42,935 bases of DNA from Bryobacterales bacterium (GTDB lineage Bacteria > Acidobacteriota > Terriglobia > Bryobacterales > Bryobacteraceae): assembly GCA_003142355.1 (NCBI GenBank), contig PLMF01000033.1, forward strand, positions 1 through 42,935. The letters are read 5' to 3'. This document shows positions 31,268 through 40,200 of the stretch, piece after piece. Numbering within the stretch: the first letter of the stretch is position 1; each line of letters starts with the position of its first letter. The notes beneath the pieces were generated by a model. The model was not told where the DNA came from and ran no database searches. It worked only from the letters and a program-made list of their open reading frames with translations. Position numbers and translations under genes: made by a program.

Positions 31268-34090
31268 TCAGAAGTGCAGCCGCAGCGCCAGTTGCATCGA
31301 TCGCGGATCGTTGACCGCGGTCGCCTGGCCGAAGCTGGACGATGGATTCGAGGGGAATGCGCCGGTGCCGAACACGCCGTTCAAGGTCACGCCGTTGACG
31401 TGATTGGTGAGGTTGAACTCTTCGGCCAGGCCCTCCAGCCGCAGTCGTTCCGTGATTTGGAAGCTGCGGCTCAGCCGGGCGCCTACACTCAATGAATCGA
31501 ACCCCGATCCGGCGTTGCGGTTGATGAAGGCCCCGTTGATGGTGGGCCGGGCGGCGGTGCCCTGAATGGTGTTGGCCCCGGTCGTGATGTTGAACGGCAA
31601 GGCCGAATAATACTGGACCATAGCGGTCAGTTGAAAGCCGTGGCTGAGGTGCTCCCAGTTGCTGCTCGCCTTGCCGGCCGGCGAATGAATTGTGCCGTCG
31701 AAAACCAAACGGTGCCGCTGATCGTCGTCGGAGCGGCCGTAGTCCTGCCAGATGTTGTAGTTGTTAATGGGGGCGCTGAAGAAGAACTCGCCGACATTAT
31801 CGAGCGCCTTCGAATAGGTGTAGGAAACGCGGTAGCTGCCCCATTTCACGGGCCTCTCGACAAAAGAAACGTGCAGACCATCGTAGTGGGAGTCGGCCAG
31901 CGAAGAATACTGGCTATCGTTGCCGAAAGCCGGATTCGGCCGGCATCCGTTGTTGCTTCCGGAGGCGGTGCACGTGGGCACGTTCTGATTGACGGAAACG
32001 ATGAGATGCAGCCCGCGCACGTGTTGATAGCCGACGCTCAGAGTGCCGTGCGCACCAAGCTGTTGTTCGATTTCGAAGTTACCCTGCTCCGAGTAGGCGC
32101 TTTGCATGTGCGGGTCCATGGTGCTGAAGTTGAACAGGACTCCCGGCGGCAGCGTCAGGCTGCTGAGGATGTTCGGAAACACGGGCGCGCCCGTCTGCGT
32201 CGGCGATAGACTGATGCTGATCTGGCTCAGAGCGCCGACGTTGGTCGTGTTGCCCGCCGAAAGCAGGGCGTTGGCGAGCGCCCGAAGGGCGACACGGTCG
32301 TAGAAGAGCCCATAGCTGCCGCGAATTACGGTCTTCCGCGATGCGAACGGGGTCCACGCGAAACCGCCGCGCGGCGAAATGTTGTTGGTATCCGTGACGA
32401 TTGAGCGCAGAAACTGCAGATCGTAGCGGAGGCCCAGGTTCAAAGTCAGCCGCCGGCTGACCTTCCATTCATCCTGCGCGTAGAAACCGATATTGGGATT
32501 GGTCTGCGCGACCACGGTGTTGGCAAACGTCTGCGTGAAACCCGAGCTGTTGTAGACTCCCGTCAAAAAGTTCGCCAGCGAGGAAAACGCATAGCTGCCG
32601 CGAATCGATCGGGGGTAAGTGATGGTGTCGTCGTTGTAGAGAAGGTCCATTCCCACGCGAACCGCATGTGCCCCCGCCTGGTAGGAAAGGTTGTCTACAA
32701 ATTCTCCGAGCTTATTCAACCGCCCGGTGGGCGATCCGGAGAGCGTGCCGAAAGAAGCCGCGCCGGAGATGCTGACGGCTGGGCCGATCGGGTCGGAAGG
32801 CGGGGCCTTCAGATCGCTTTTTGTGAACTGGCCCCGGCTTTCGTTGACCAAATGCGGCGATAGGGTGGCAATGTTGCTGATGGCCACGGTCTGGTCGGTG
32901 TCGTCGAGGTTGGCGGACGCCGTTGGAGCGCTGAGCCCACCCGCGCCGCGCGAGTTCAAGGCGGTGACGTGGTAGAGACTGTATCGCACGCTGAATTGGT
33001 CCTTCTCGCTGAATCGATGATCGACCTTGGCGAACAAATTACTATGGTGAACCGGATTGGAATAGATGCCGGTGGAAATCAGCGGACCCGGGTAACCGAT
33101 AGCGCCAAGCCTCACGTTGATGGCAGCCACATTTGCCGGTGAGATGGTCGTGAGGCCGGACTGGTTCAATTCCCGCTGCTCGAAGTTCGCGAAGTAAAAT
33201 GTGCGGTCGTGAACGATGGGGCCGCCCAGGCTCGCTCCGTACTGCGCCTGCGTGATGGGGAGCGCAATGTGGGCCAGCGCGTTAGCGGCATTGAATCGCT
33301 GGTTGCGAAAATAGCCATATAGGTCCCCGTGCAGCGCATTGGTGCCGCTCTTGGTCACCACGTTGATGTATCCGCCCAATGCGCGGCCGAATTCGGCCTG
33401 GCCGCCCGACGTGACCACCTGAAACTCGTTCACTACATCGAGACCATAGAACGCCCCTGTCAGACCGGCTGCATCGTCATTATTCGAAAGACTGTCGACG
33501 ATGAAGCTGTTGGAGAAGTTCCGCTGGCTTCCTACGGAAATCCCCTGGCCGGGGACCGCCGAGGTCTCGGCGAAGAGCTGGCTGGACGCGGTGTTGGTGG
33601 GAGACACTCCGGGGATCAGCAGAGCCAGGTCGAGCAGGTTGCGTCCATTGAGCGGCAGGGACCTCACCTCGCTTTGCGAGACCGTGCCTGCAACCTGCGT
33701 GCGTGCCGTCTCCAGCAGCTCCGTCTCGCTGCTGACGGTGACGTTGGTCTCCGGCGAAGCGACCGCGAGCATGATCGGAAGTTCATAGGCGGACCCCAAG
33801 CCGACGGTCACCAAACGCCCGGTTTCCGCGAAACCCACCCGTTGAATCCTGATTTCGTACTCCCCGACCCTCAGGTAGGGAAAACGAAATCTGCCCTCCT
33901 TGTCCGTAAGCAGAGCACTAATGATATTGGTATCGACCTGACGGGCGCTGACTTTGGCGTTTTGAATCACGGCTCCCGTCGCGTCCGCGACACGCCCGCC
34001 GATACTCCCATATTGAATGGACTCCTGCGCGGCGGCGGTGATTGCGCCCAGAGCCAGAAACGTAAATGTCGTTAAGAATCGTGAACTCAC
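31268..34090 (-). CDS. TonB-dependent receptor with carboxypeptidase-regulatory domain
   Basis: A 940-residue receptor: signal peptide 1-21 (ending TAAAQ), regulatory Ig-like domain about 28-110 (GSIGGRVADATGAVIQNAK), plug with RSLPLNGRNLLDLALLIPGV, barrel ending MQLALRLHF. GTG start at 34090 after GGGGGGGAAAG. A pair of cysteines (TCTASGSNNGC) in one barrel loop probably forms a disulfide. It is the middle gene of an operon between a Cys-cluster mini-protein and a BNR protein with a CECC motif, so a metal-containing ligand, possibly copper complexed by an organic molecule, is a reasonable hypothesis. Confidence 0.9.
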   Translation of the reverse strand: MSSRFLTTFTFLALGAITAAAQESIQYGSIGGRVADATGAVIQNAKVSARQVDTNIISALLTDKEGRFRFPYLRVGEYEIRIQRVGFAETGRLVTVGLGSAYELPIMLAVASPETNVTVSSETELLETARTQVAGTVSQSEVRSLPLNGRNLLDLALLIPGVSPTNTASSQLFAETSAVPGQGISVGSQRNFSNSFIVDSLSNNDDAAGLTGAFYGLDVVNEFQVVTSGGQAEFGRALGGYINVVTKSGTNALHGDLYGYFRNQRFNAANALAHIALPITQAQYGASLGGPIVHDRTFYFANFEQRELNQSGLTTISPANVAAINVRLGAIGYPGPLISTGIYSNPVHHSNLFAKVDHRFSEKDQFSVRYSLYHVTALNSRGAGGLSAPTASANLDDTDQTVAISNIATLSPHLVNESRGQFTKSDLKAPPSDPIGPAVSISGAASFGTLSGSPTGRLNKLGEFVDNLSYQAGAHAVRVGMDLLYNDDTITYPRSIRGSYAFSSLANFLTGVYNSSGFTQTFANTVVAQTNPNIGFYAQDEWKVSRRLTLNLGLRYDLQFLRSIVTDTNNISPRGGFAWTPFASRKTVIRGSYGLFYDRVALRALANALLSAGNTTNVGALSQISISLSPTQTGAPVFPNILSSLTLPPGVLFNFSTMDPHMQSAYSEQGNFEIEQQLGAHGTLSVGYQHVRGLHLIVSVNQNVPTCTASGSNNGCRPNPAFGNDSQYSSLADSHYDGLHVSFVERPVKWGSYRVSYTYSKALDNVGEFFFSAPINNYNIWQDYGRSDDDQRHRLVFDGTIHSPAGKASSNWEHLSHGFQLTAMVQYYSALPFNITTGANTIQGTAARPTINGAFINRNAGSGFDSLSVGARLSRSFQITERLRLEGLAEEFNLTNHVNGVTLNGVFGTGAFPSNPSSSFGQATAVNDPRSMQLALRLHF

Positions 34091-34133
34091 AGTCTTTCCC
34101 CCCCCTCAATCTCCAAGAAAATGCAAGAAATAG

Positions 34134-34535
34134 TTACGCTAACGGGGAAGGGGGCGGAGGAGGCCGTTGCCGCAGGGCGTGGTGCCGGAGGTTCGCCGCC
34201 GGAGAGAACTCGGCGGCGCGCGCATTAGCCAGAGCCTCAATGGGTGGCTCTGAGGACCGGGACGATGGCTGTACGAATCCACCCGTGCTGACACTGCCCA
34301 GCGTCACTCGGCCGCAATCGCTGCCGCAAGGTCTGCTCGAAAATGCCGGGCCGGCCGGCGCCTTCGCGTTTGCCTTACGGCAGCAGCATTTCGCGCGGCC
34401 CCGGCAACAGCACGAGGCCGATGAGCTAAATGAGCTGGCCGCAAGCGGCGCCAGGGAAGCAAACGATAGGAGCAGAGCCAGGCTTACAGCTATAACGGCG
34501 CGAACCAAGCGGAGGTTGTCTCTTGTCCCCAGCAT
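34134..34535 (-). CDS. Exported mini-protein with two CCC clusters
   Basis: A 133-residue protein: basic N-terminus, hydrophobic helix (about 12-33), then SASCCCRGRAKCCCRKA, two more cysteines (PCGSDC), and a proline-rich end. Two Cys-Cys-Cys triplets separated by five residues make a strong soft-metal (Cu(I)) site. I do not recognise a named family; it resembles in style the small helix-plus-Cys proteins found beside copper receptors. First gene of the minus-strand operon, 43 bases before the receptor. Palindrome copy C lies 42 bases before its ATG. Coding reality is supported by signal-like N-terminus and position, not by homology. Confidence 0.65.
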   Translation of the reverse strand: MLGTRDNLRLVRAVIAVSLALLLSFASLAPLAASSFSSSASCCCRGRAKCCCRKANAKAPAGPAFSSRPCGSDCGRVTLGSVSTGGFVQPSSRSSEPPIEALANARAAEFSPAANLRHHALRQRPPPPPSPLA

Positions 34536-34576
34536 CCCTTGGAAAGCAGTGTACCATGCACCCTGCTTCTCGAAGG

Positions 34577-34593
34577 CGCGTCATTTTGCCGCA
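34577..34593. promoter_or_regulatory. Palindromic operator candidate, copy C
   Basis: CGCGTCATTTTGCCGCA; its complement shares 12 consecutive bases, TGCGGCAAAATG, with copy A. It lies in the 131-base divergent region between the CCC mini-protein and the receptor of the CobN operon. Confidence 0.5.
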
Positions 34594-34629
34594 CCCTGGG
34601 CGGCAATATGTGTGCATACGATAGTGACA

Positions 34630-34654
34630 TTCGTAGCACGAACTGTGGTACAGT
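34630..34654. promoter_or_regulatory. Two adjoining 13-bp palindromes at the TBDT-CobN operon start
   Basis: TTCGT-AGC-ACGAA (34630-34642) and ACTGT-GGT-ACAGT (34642-34654) share one base and end 12 bases before the ATG at 34667. They overlap a possible promoter (GTGACA at 34624, TACAGT at 34649). Placement suggests a repressor site; a very short or leaderless transcript is possible. No haem or B12 riboswitch was recognised. Confidence 0.45.
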
Positions 34655-34666
34655 GTGCCTTCGATC

Positions 34667-36931
34667 ATGCTCCTACCCAAACTTGTTCTCATGACGGTTC
34701 TCGCGGGCGGGCTCTTTGCGCAGACTCAGCCGCCCAACGATGGCGTGCAGCAGGACGCCTCGGACCCGTTTCATATCAAGACCACGATCGTGGTCACGGG
34801 CACCAGGACACCAACGGAATTGAAGGAATCGCCGGTGTCTACCAGCATCCTGACCCACACCGAGTTGGAGATGCGGGATACCCGAACCCTGGATCAGGGC
34901 TTGGGGTTGATCGAGGGGCTGTATTCGTTACGCTCAAAAGGATCGCAGGATACGCTGACTGGCGTCGGCATGCGCGGTTTCGACGCTCGCGGTTCGAACC
35001 AGACGCGCGTCCTGATTCTGCTCGATGGCCAGCCCTTGAACGACGCTTATACCGGTGGAGTCTTCTGGGCCACCTTGCCCGTCACGGAGGTGGATCGCGT
35101 GGAAGTCGCGCGCGGGCCGTTTTCTTCTCTGTACGGCGGAGACGCCATGGGCGGCGTGGTCAATATTCTTACCCGGCCGGTGGATCGACGCCAGATCGAA
35201 GTGGAGGGGCAGTACGGAACGTACAACGCGGCCGAGTATACCATGCGGTACAGCGAGCGCTTCTGGAAGAAGCTGGGAGTGGCCGCCAGCTACCAGAGGC
35301 AGCAATATGGCGGATACTCCACCAACGACGTCTTCGCCAGCGCGACAGCGGTGAGTTCGGCCACCGGATCGCTTATACCCTCGCCGGTGTTCATGCCGAC
35401 CACGACCGGCGGATCGCACTACGTGGTGGGCCAGCAGGGCAACAACTGGTTCAACCAGCACGTTTTTCGAGGCAAGATCGATTACACGTTCTCGCCCAAA
35501 ACGACGGCTTCGTTGCAGTACATCTTTCGCCGTTACGGCTACGGTTACGACGCTGCGAAATCGCTCATCCTCGATGCCAGCGGGCAACCCACGCAAAGCG
35601 GCACGTTCTTCTTCAACGACGGCACGCTGCGCCGCTTCTCGCTGACGCCCGGCGGGTTTCTTTCCGGTCCCGGCGAGGGAGCTTCGCAAATTGCCAACGC
35701 GCAAGTGTTTCATTCCTTTTCGCCGGCGCAATATATTCGTCTGTCCGGCGGCGTGCAGGACGTTCCGTACGATTACTACCTGACGCCGGGTAGCACCGCC
35801 CTGGCGGCCAGCGGACCCGGCCAGACGGCCGAGCGCCCGAATCGCACGTGGCATGGGGATGCGCAGTGGAACTGGAGCATCTCTCCGGGGCAGGAGCTGG
35901 TAGTCGGAGCCGAAGCTCGCCACGATCAAAGTACCATCACGGAGTACAACCTCTCCAACTGGGCGATTCGCGACAGCCACATCAGCATGGCGACCTATGG
36001 CAGGGGCAAGGCCCTCACGCAGGCCGAGTATCTGGAGTACCGGCGTTCTCTCACTCATCGGCTACACGTTACGGCGGGCGGCCGCCTGGACTACTGGAAG
36101 GGTCGCGATGGGTTGAGCATCCCGGCTCTCAATGCCGCTCCCATTAACTACCCGGAGCGGACCACCGCTTCGCTCTCGGGCAAACTGGCGGCGGCGTACG
36201 ATCTGGGCGCCGGCTGGTCCCTGCGCGGAAGCGCCGGCACGGCGTTCCGGAATCCCACGGTGTATGAGTTGTATCGGAGCTGGAGATCCAGCACGGGGAC
36301 CAGCTATCTGTCGAATCCCCTGCTCGAGCCGGAGCGGCTGAAGAGCTGGGAAGTGGGCCTTCGCAAATCCATCGGGCGCGTCCTGGACGTGGATGCGGCT
36401 TACTATGAGAACCGAATCCACAACCTGGTGTATCGCTCGACGGACCTCGCGGACGACCCGACCGGGGCCAGCCAGAAGTACTTCAACGCCGGCCAAGGGC
36501 GGACGCGCGGCGCCGAACTAGGGCTGCGCGAGCGTGTGACCTCCTGGCTGCTCCTGCGCCAAACCTACACCATCACCGACGCCCGCATCGTCCAGAATCA
36601 GTATGTGCCAGGCGATAATGGCCGGCGCGTACCGTTCGTGCCGCGGAATATCAGCTCGTTCTCGATCATGGCCGAACGCCGCAGCTGGAGCGGCTCCTTC
36701 AACGGGCAGTATTTCGGAAAGATCTACAGCAACGATCTCAACACCGACACCTTGAAGGGCGTGTACGGCGCCTACGATGCCTTCTTTCTGGTGGACGCGA
36801 CCGTGAGCTACCAGTTCGAGAAGTACGCGACCGTTTTCGTCAGCGCGCAAAACGTTTTGGACCGGCAATATCACGAGTACTATCTCGCTCCGGGGCGCGT
36901 TGTGTCGCTCGGTTTGCGATTCCGGCTGTGA
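34667..36931 (+). CDS. TonB-dependent receptor of the CobN operon (HmuR/BtuB-like)
   Basis: A 754-residue classical receptor without the Oar-type Ig domain. Signal peptide 1-19 (ending LFAQ), TonB box and plug start near KTTIVVTGTRTPTE, plug with LILLDGQPLNDAY and RVEVARGPFSSLYGGDAMGG, barrel with AFRNPTVYELYRSW and NPLLEPERLKSWEVGL (the FRAP/NPxL-type segment of haem receptors and relatives), ending VSLGLRFRL. It is first in a five-gene plus-strand run with a CobN-like chelatase, an ExbB-like protein and a DUF2149 protein, the same company HmuR keeps in Bacteroidota. Ligand is probably haem or another metallo-tetrapyrrole. The ATG at 34667 is used; a GTG 12 bases upstream would overlap the palindrome. 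Confidence 0.85.
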   Translation: MLLPKLVLMTVLAGGLFAQTQPPNDGVQQDASDPFHIKTTIVVTGTRTPTELKESPVSTSILTHTELEMRDTRTLDQGLGLIEGLYSLRSKGSQDTLTGVGMRGFDARGSNQTRVLILLDGQPLNDAYTGGVFWATLPVTEVDRVEVARGPFSSLYGGDAMGGVVNILTRPVDRRQIEVEGQYGTYNAAEYTMRYSERFWKKLGVAASYQRQQYGGYSTNDVFASATAVSSATGSLIPSPVFMPTTTGGSHYVVGQQGNNWFNQHVFRGKIDYTFSPKTTASLQYIFRRYGYGYDAAKSLILDASGQPTQSGTFFFNDGTLRRFSLTPGGFLSGPGEGASQIANAQVFHSFSPAQYIRLSGGVQDVPYDYYLTPGSTALAASGPGQTAERPNRTWHGDAQWNWSISPGQELVVGAEARHDQSTITEYNLSNWAIRDSHISMATYGRGKALTQAEYLEYRRSLTHRLHVTAGGRLDYWKGRDGLSIPALNAAPINYPERTTASLSGKLAAAYDLGAGWSLRGSAGTAFRNPTVYELYRSWRSSTGTSYLSNPLLEPERLKSWEVGLRKSIGRVLDVDAAYYENRIHNLVYRSTDLADDPTGASQKYFNAGQGRTRGAELGLRERVTSWLLLRQTYTITDARIVQNQYVPGDNGRRVPFVPRNISSFSIMAERRSWSGSFNGQYFGKIYSNDLNTDTLKGVYGAYDAFFLVDATVSYQFEKYATVFVSAQNVLDRQYHEYYLAPGRVVSLGLRFRL

Positions 36932-36970
36932 GCCGGTTTTCGTTTGACGTCTTGAAGAGGGAGGAATCCA

Positions 36971-37237
36971 ATGGAAGGTAAGCACGATCATCGCCACGAG
37001 CATGAGCACGAACACGCTCATACTCATACACACGAGCACCCGCACGACGAGTCTGCACACACTCACGAGCACGACCACGTCCACGAACACGAACATGAGC
37101 ACGAGCATGGGCACGAGCATTCCCATGCGGGCGATGCTCATGAACACGAGCACGAGCATGAGGAGGAACACGGCCCGCACGGTCATTCCCACGAACCGGA
37201 GGAACTGGAACCACACGAGCACCCGCATAAGCCGTAA
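36971..37237 (+). CDS. Histidine-rich metal-binding protein
   Basis: An 88-residue protein with 34 histidines, mostly in a His at every second position pattern (EHEHEHEH, HTHTHEH), plus many Glu/Asp. No signal peptide, no cysteines, and probably disordered. Such proteins (Hpn-like, histidine-rich tails of HypB or CooJ) bind Ni, Co, Zn or haem. The site GGGAGG precedes its ATG, and the CobN gene begins five bases after its stop, so it is translated in the operon and not an accident of repetitive DNA. It is an extra part not found in the hmu operon I know. Confidence 0.8.
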   Translation: MEGKHDHRHEHEHEHAHTHTHEHPHDESAHTHEHDHVHEHEHEHEHGHEHSHAGDAHEHEHEHEEEHGPHGHSHEPEELEPHEHPHKP

Positions 37238-37242
37238 GCCTA

Positions 37243-40200
37243 GTGAAACGCTGGACACAATTTGCGCTATTGACGCTGATCGCGCTCGGAACGGGACGCG
37301 CCGCCGATCCCGTGCGGGTCGCCGTCTACACCAGCAATCCGCAGCAACTGCCGGAGGCGCTCGGCGAGTTCGAGCGCCTCAACGGAAAGGGGCTGATCGA
37401 GTTGCTGGTGATCGACGGCGATACGCCGCCGGAGAAGGTGGCCGCGGCCCGCGTCATCTACGCCTACCTGATGAACGCGGCGATGTACGCGCGGTTCGCG
37501 CCTGCCGCACGGAAGGCCGCCGGCGCGGGGGCCGTGATCGTGGCGCAGCCGCCGGACATCGTCGAGCACCGCTGGGGCGTGAAGCCGGACGTCAAAGCGA
37601 GCGCCTCCGCTTACGAGTATTGGTACAACGGCGGAGCCGATAACCTCAGCGCGTTTCTGAGCTACTGCTACAAACTTGGCGGTGGCGAAAAGGCGGTTGC
37701 CGTGGCGGCGGCGCAGCAGCATGTCGTTAAGGGCATCTACCATCCACGGGCGGACAGGCCTTTCGAATCGCTGAACGATTACCTCGCGTGGTACGGTGCT
37801 CAGAGGCTTGTCCCGGCTGGCGCGCCGCTGGCCGGGATCCTCTTCTATCAGACGAATTACAAGGTTCGGGATCTGGAACATATCGACGCGCTGATCGCCG
37901 CGCTCGAAAAACGCGGGATTGGCGCGGTGCCGGTTTTCGGCTGGCCGGTTCCCGAACTGGTGCCGCTGCTGGGCGAGCCGGGAAGCTCTCCGCTACGCCT
38001 GCTGTACTGCTTCAATCTGGGATTCGCGCAGGCTTCCGACAGCGAGACGTTGGAACGCTACGGACTGCACGTCATCGACCTGATGACATCGCGGGATTCC
38101 TACGAGGTGTGGAGCAAGTCCGCCTTCGGGATCGCGCCCGAGCGTTTGTCCACGCAGGTGGCGCTACCGGAGATCGCGGGCGCTACCGAACCGATCATCG
38201 TCGGCACGACGGAGAAGGCCGCGGGTGTGGCCGGTCCGGTGACCAGGCCGATACGGGAACGAATCGAGATGGCGGTCAGCCGCGGCGCGCGCTGGCTGGC
38301 GCTCGAAGAGAAGCCGAACGCGGAAAAGCGCATCGGGCTGATCTACTTCAACAACCCGCCGGGCAAGGGAAACATCGGCGCCAGCTACCTAAACGTCTTC
38401 CCGACCCTGTTGGCGGTGCTGGCGCGGCTGCGCGAAAGCGGATACCAGACCGGCGACCGGCTGCCCACCGAAAAAGAGCTGGAAGCGCTACTGGAAATCA
38501 GCGGCCGGAATATCGAGGTGTGGGCTCCCGGTGAGTTGGAAGCGCTGGTGGAAGAAGGCCACGTGGTGCTGGTTCCGATGAAGAAATACCGCGAGTGGTT
38601 TGCGGCGCTGCCCAAGCAATTTCGCGACTTCGTGAATGCAGCCTGGGGACCGCCCGAGAAGTCGCAGTTGATGACCATCACGTCGCGCGACGGCGAGAAG
38701 TTTTTCGTCGTGCCCGGTGTGCGCATGGGCAATATGTTCCTGGGGCCGCAGCCTCTACGCACCACCTTTGAACGCAGCATGGAGATGACCCACAACACAA
38801 GCGTCCCGCCGCCGCACTCGTACGTCGCGGCCTATCTCTGGTACCGCAACGAGTTCAAAGCGGACGCGGTGGTGCACTTCGGACGGCACGGCACTCTGGA
38901 ATTTCTGCCGGGCAAGAACGTGGGGCAGGCGGGATGGGACAGTTCGGAGGCCATCCTGGGCGATCTGCCGGACGCGTACTACTACATCATGGACGGCGGG
39001 GGCGAATCGACCACGGCGCGGCGGCGCAGCGCGGCGGTCATTATTAGCCACCTGACGCCGATGGTGGTGGCTGCCGGCGCTCAGGACCAATTCACGGCGC
39101 TGCGGCAGATCTTCGAGAACCTGCAGCAGACCGAAGACGTGTCGCCCGCGCTCCAGGACCAATACCGCCAGAGCGCCACGGCCGAGATTCGCCGGTTGAA
39201 GCTGGATACGCAACTGGGCCTGGATCTCGGGAAGGCGGAGTGGCCGGAGGTGCGGGAACGGGTCGAAGCGTTCCTGCAGGCGGCGGAAGCAGGGCCCATA
39301 CCGGCTGGCATGCACACGGTGGGCAGCCTGCCCGACCCGGCTCTTCAGAAGGAGGCGTTGGGCGAACTGCTCAAGCTGAGCTTGACGGATGCGGAGAAGC
39401 GGCAGTGGCGGGTCGAGATCGAAGCATGGGTGAGTGCCATCTCCGAAGGGCGGAAGCCCGCATTGCCGGGGGGAATACCGCCGGCCGTGAAGGACCGGCT
39501 GGAAACCTTGCTGGCATCGGGCGAGACGTGGCTGCGGAACCTGCGGGAATCGCCGGAACGGGAACTGGCGAGCCTGATCACGATTCTGGGAGGCCGGTTC
39601 GAGCCCAGTGGGATGTCGGGCGATCCGCTGCGCACGCCCGCCGGCCTGCCCACGGGGCGCAATCTCCATAACTTCGACCCCAACCTGCTGCCAACGCGTG
39701 AGGCCTGGGAACTCGGTAAGAAGATGGCCGCCGCCATGCTGGAACGGTTCTCGAAAGAGCAGGGCAAGATACCGGAGAAGGTGAGCATGGTGCTCTGGTA
39801 TGGCGAGACCATCCGGCACCAGGGCGCCATGGAATCCGAGGCCCTGTATTTGATGGGGGTGGAACCGAAATGGAACGCGCGCGGCGTGGTGGATGGGCTG
39901 CGCCTGATTCCCGAGAAGGAACTGGGGCGCGCGCGCGTGGATGTGGTGCTCACGCTGGGCGGCATCTACCGGGACGGGTTTCCGGACAAGGTGCTGCTGC
40001 TGGATCGCGCCTCGAAGCTGGCGGCATCCGATGGAGAGAACGCCATCAGCCGCCATACGCGACAGGTTGCGGAAGCCTTGAAGAAGGCCGGCGTGGCGGG
40101 CGGCCTGGCCGAGAAGGTGGCGAGCGCGCGGGCCTTCGCCGCCGCGCCGGGAGACTACGGCGCCGGTATCTCGAACATGGTGAAGCAGAGCAAGGACGCG

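Noticed and set aside
34536..34666. Cobalamin riboswitch before the receptor/CobN operon
   Set aside because: The region is only about 130 bases and shows palindromes but no recognisable B12-box or riboswitch layout.
34066..35793. Long plus-strand open frame crossing the CCC mini-protein and the CobN-operon receptor
   Set aside because: It overlaps the receptor's plug and barrel in another frame, has no family motifs and would remove the divergent promoter.
36971..37237. CRISPR-like or simple tandem repeat DNA
   Set aside because: The repetition is codon-level Glu-His/Thr-His coding within an open frame with a good ribosome-binding site; there are no spacers.
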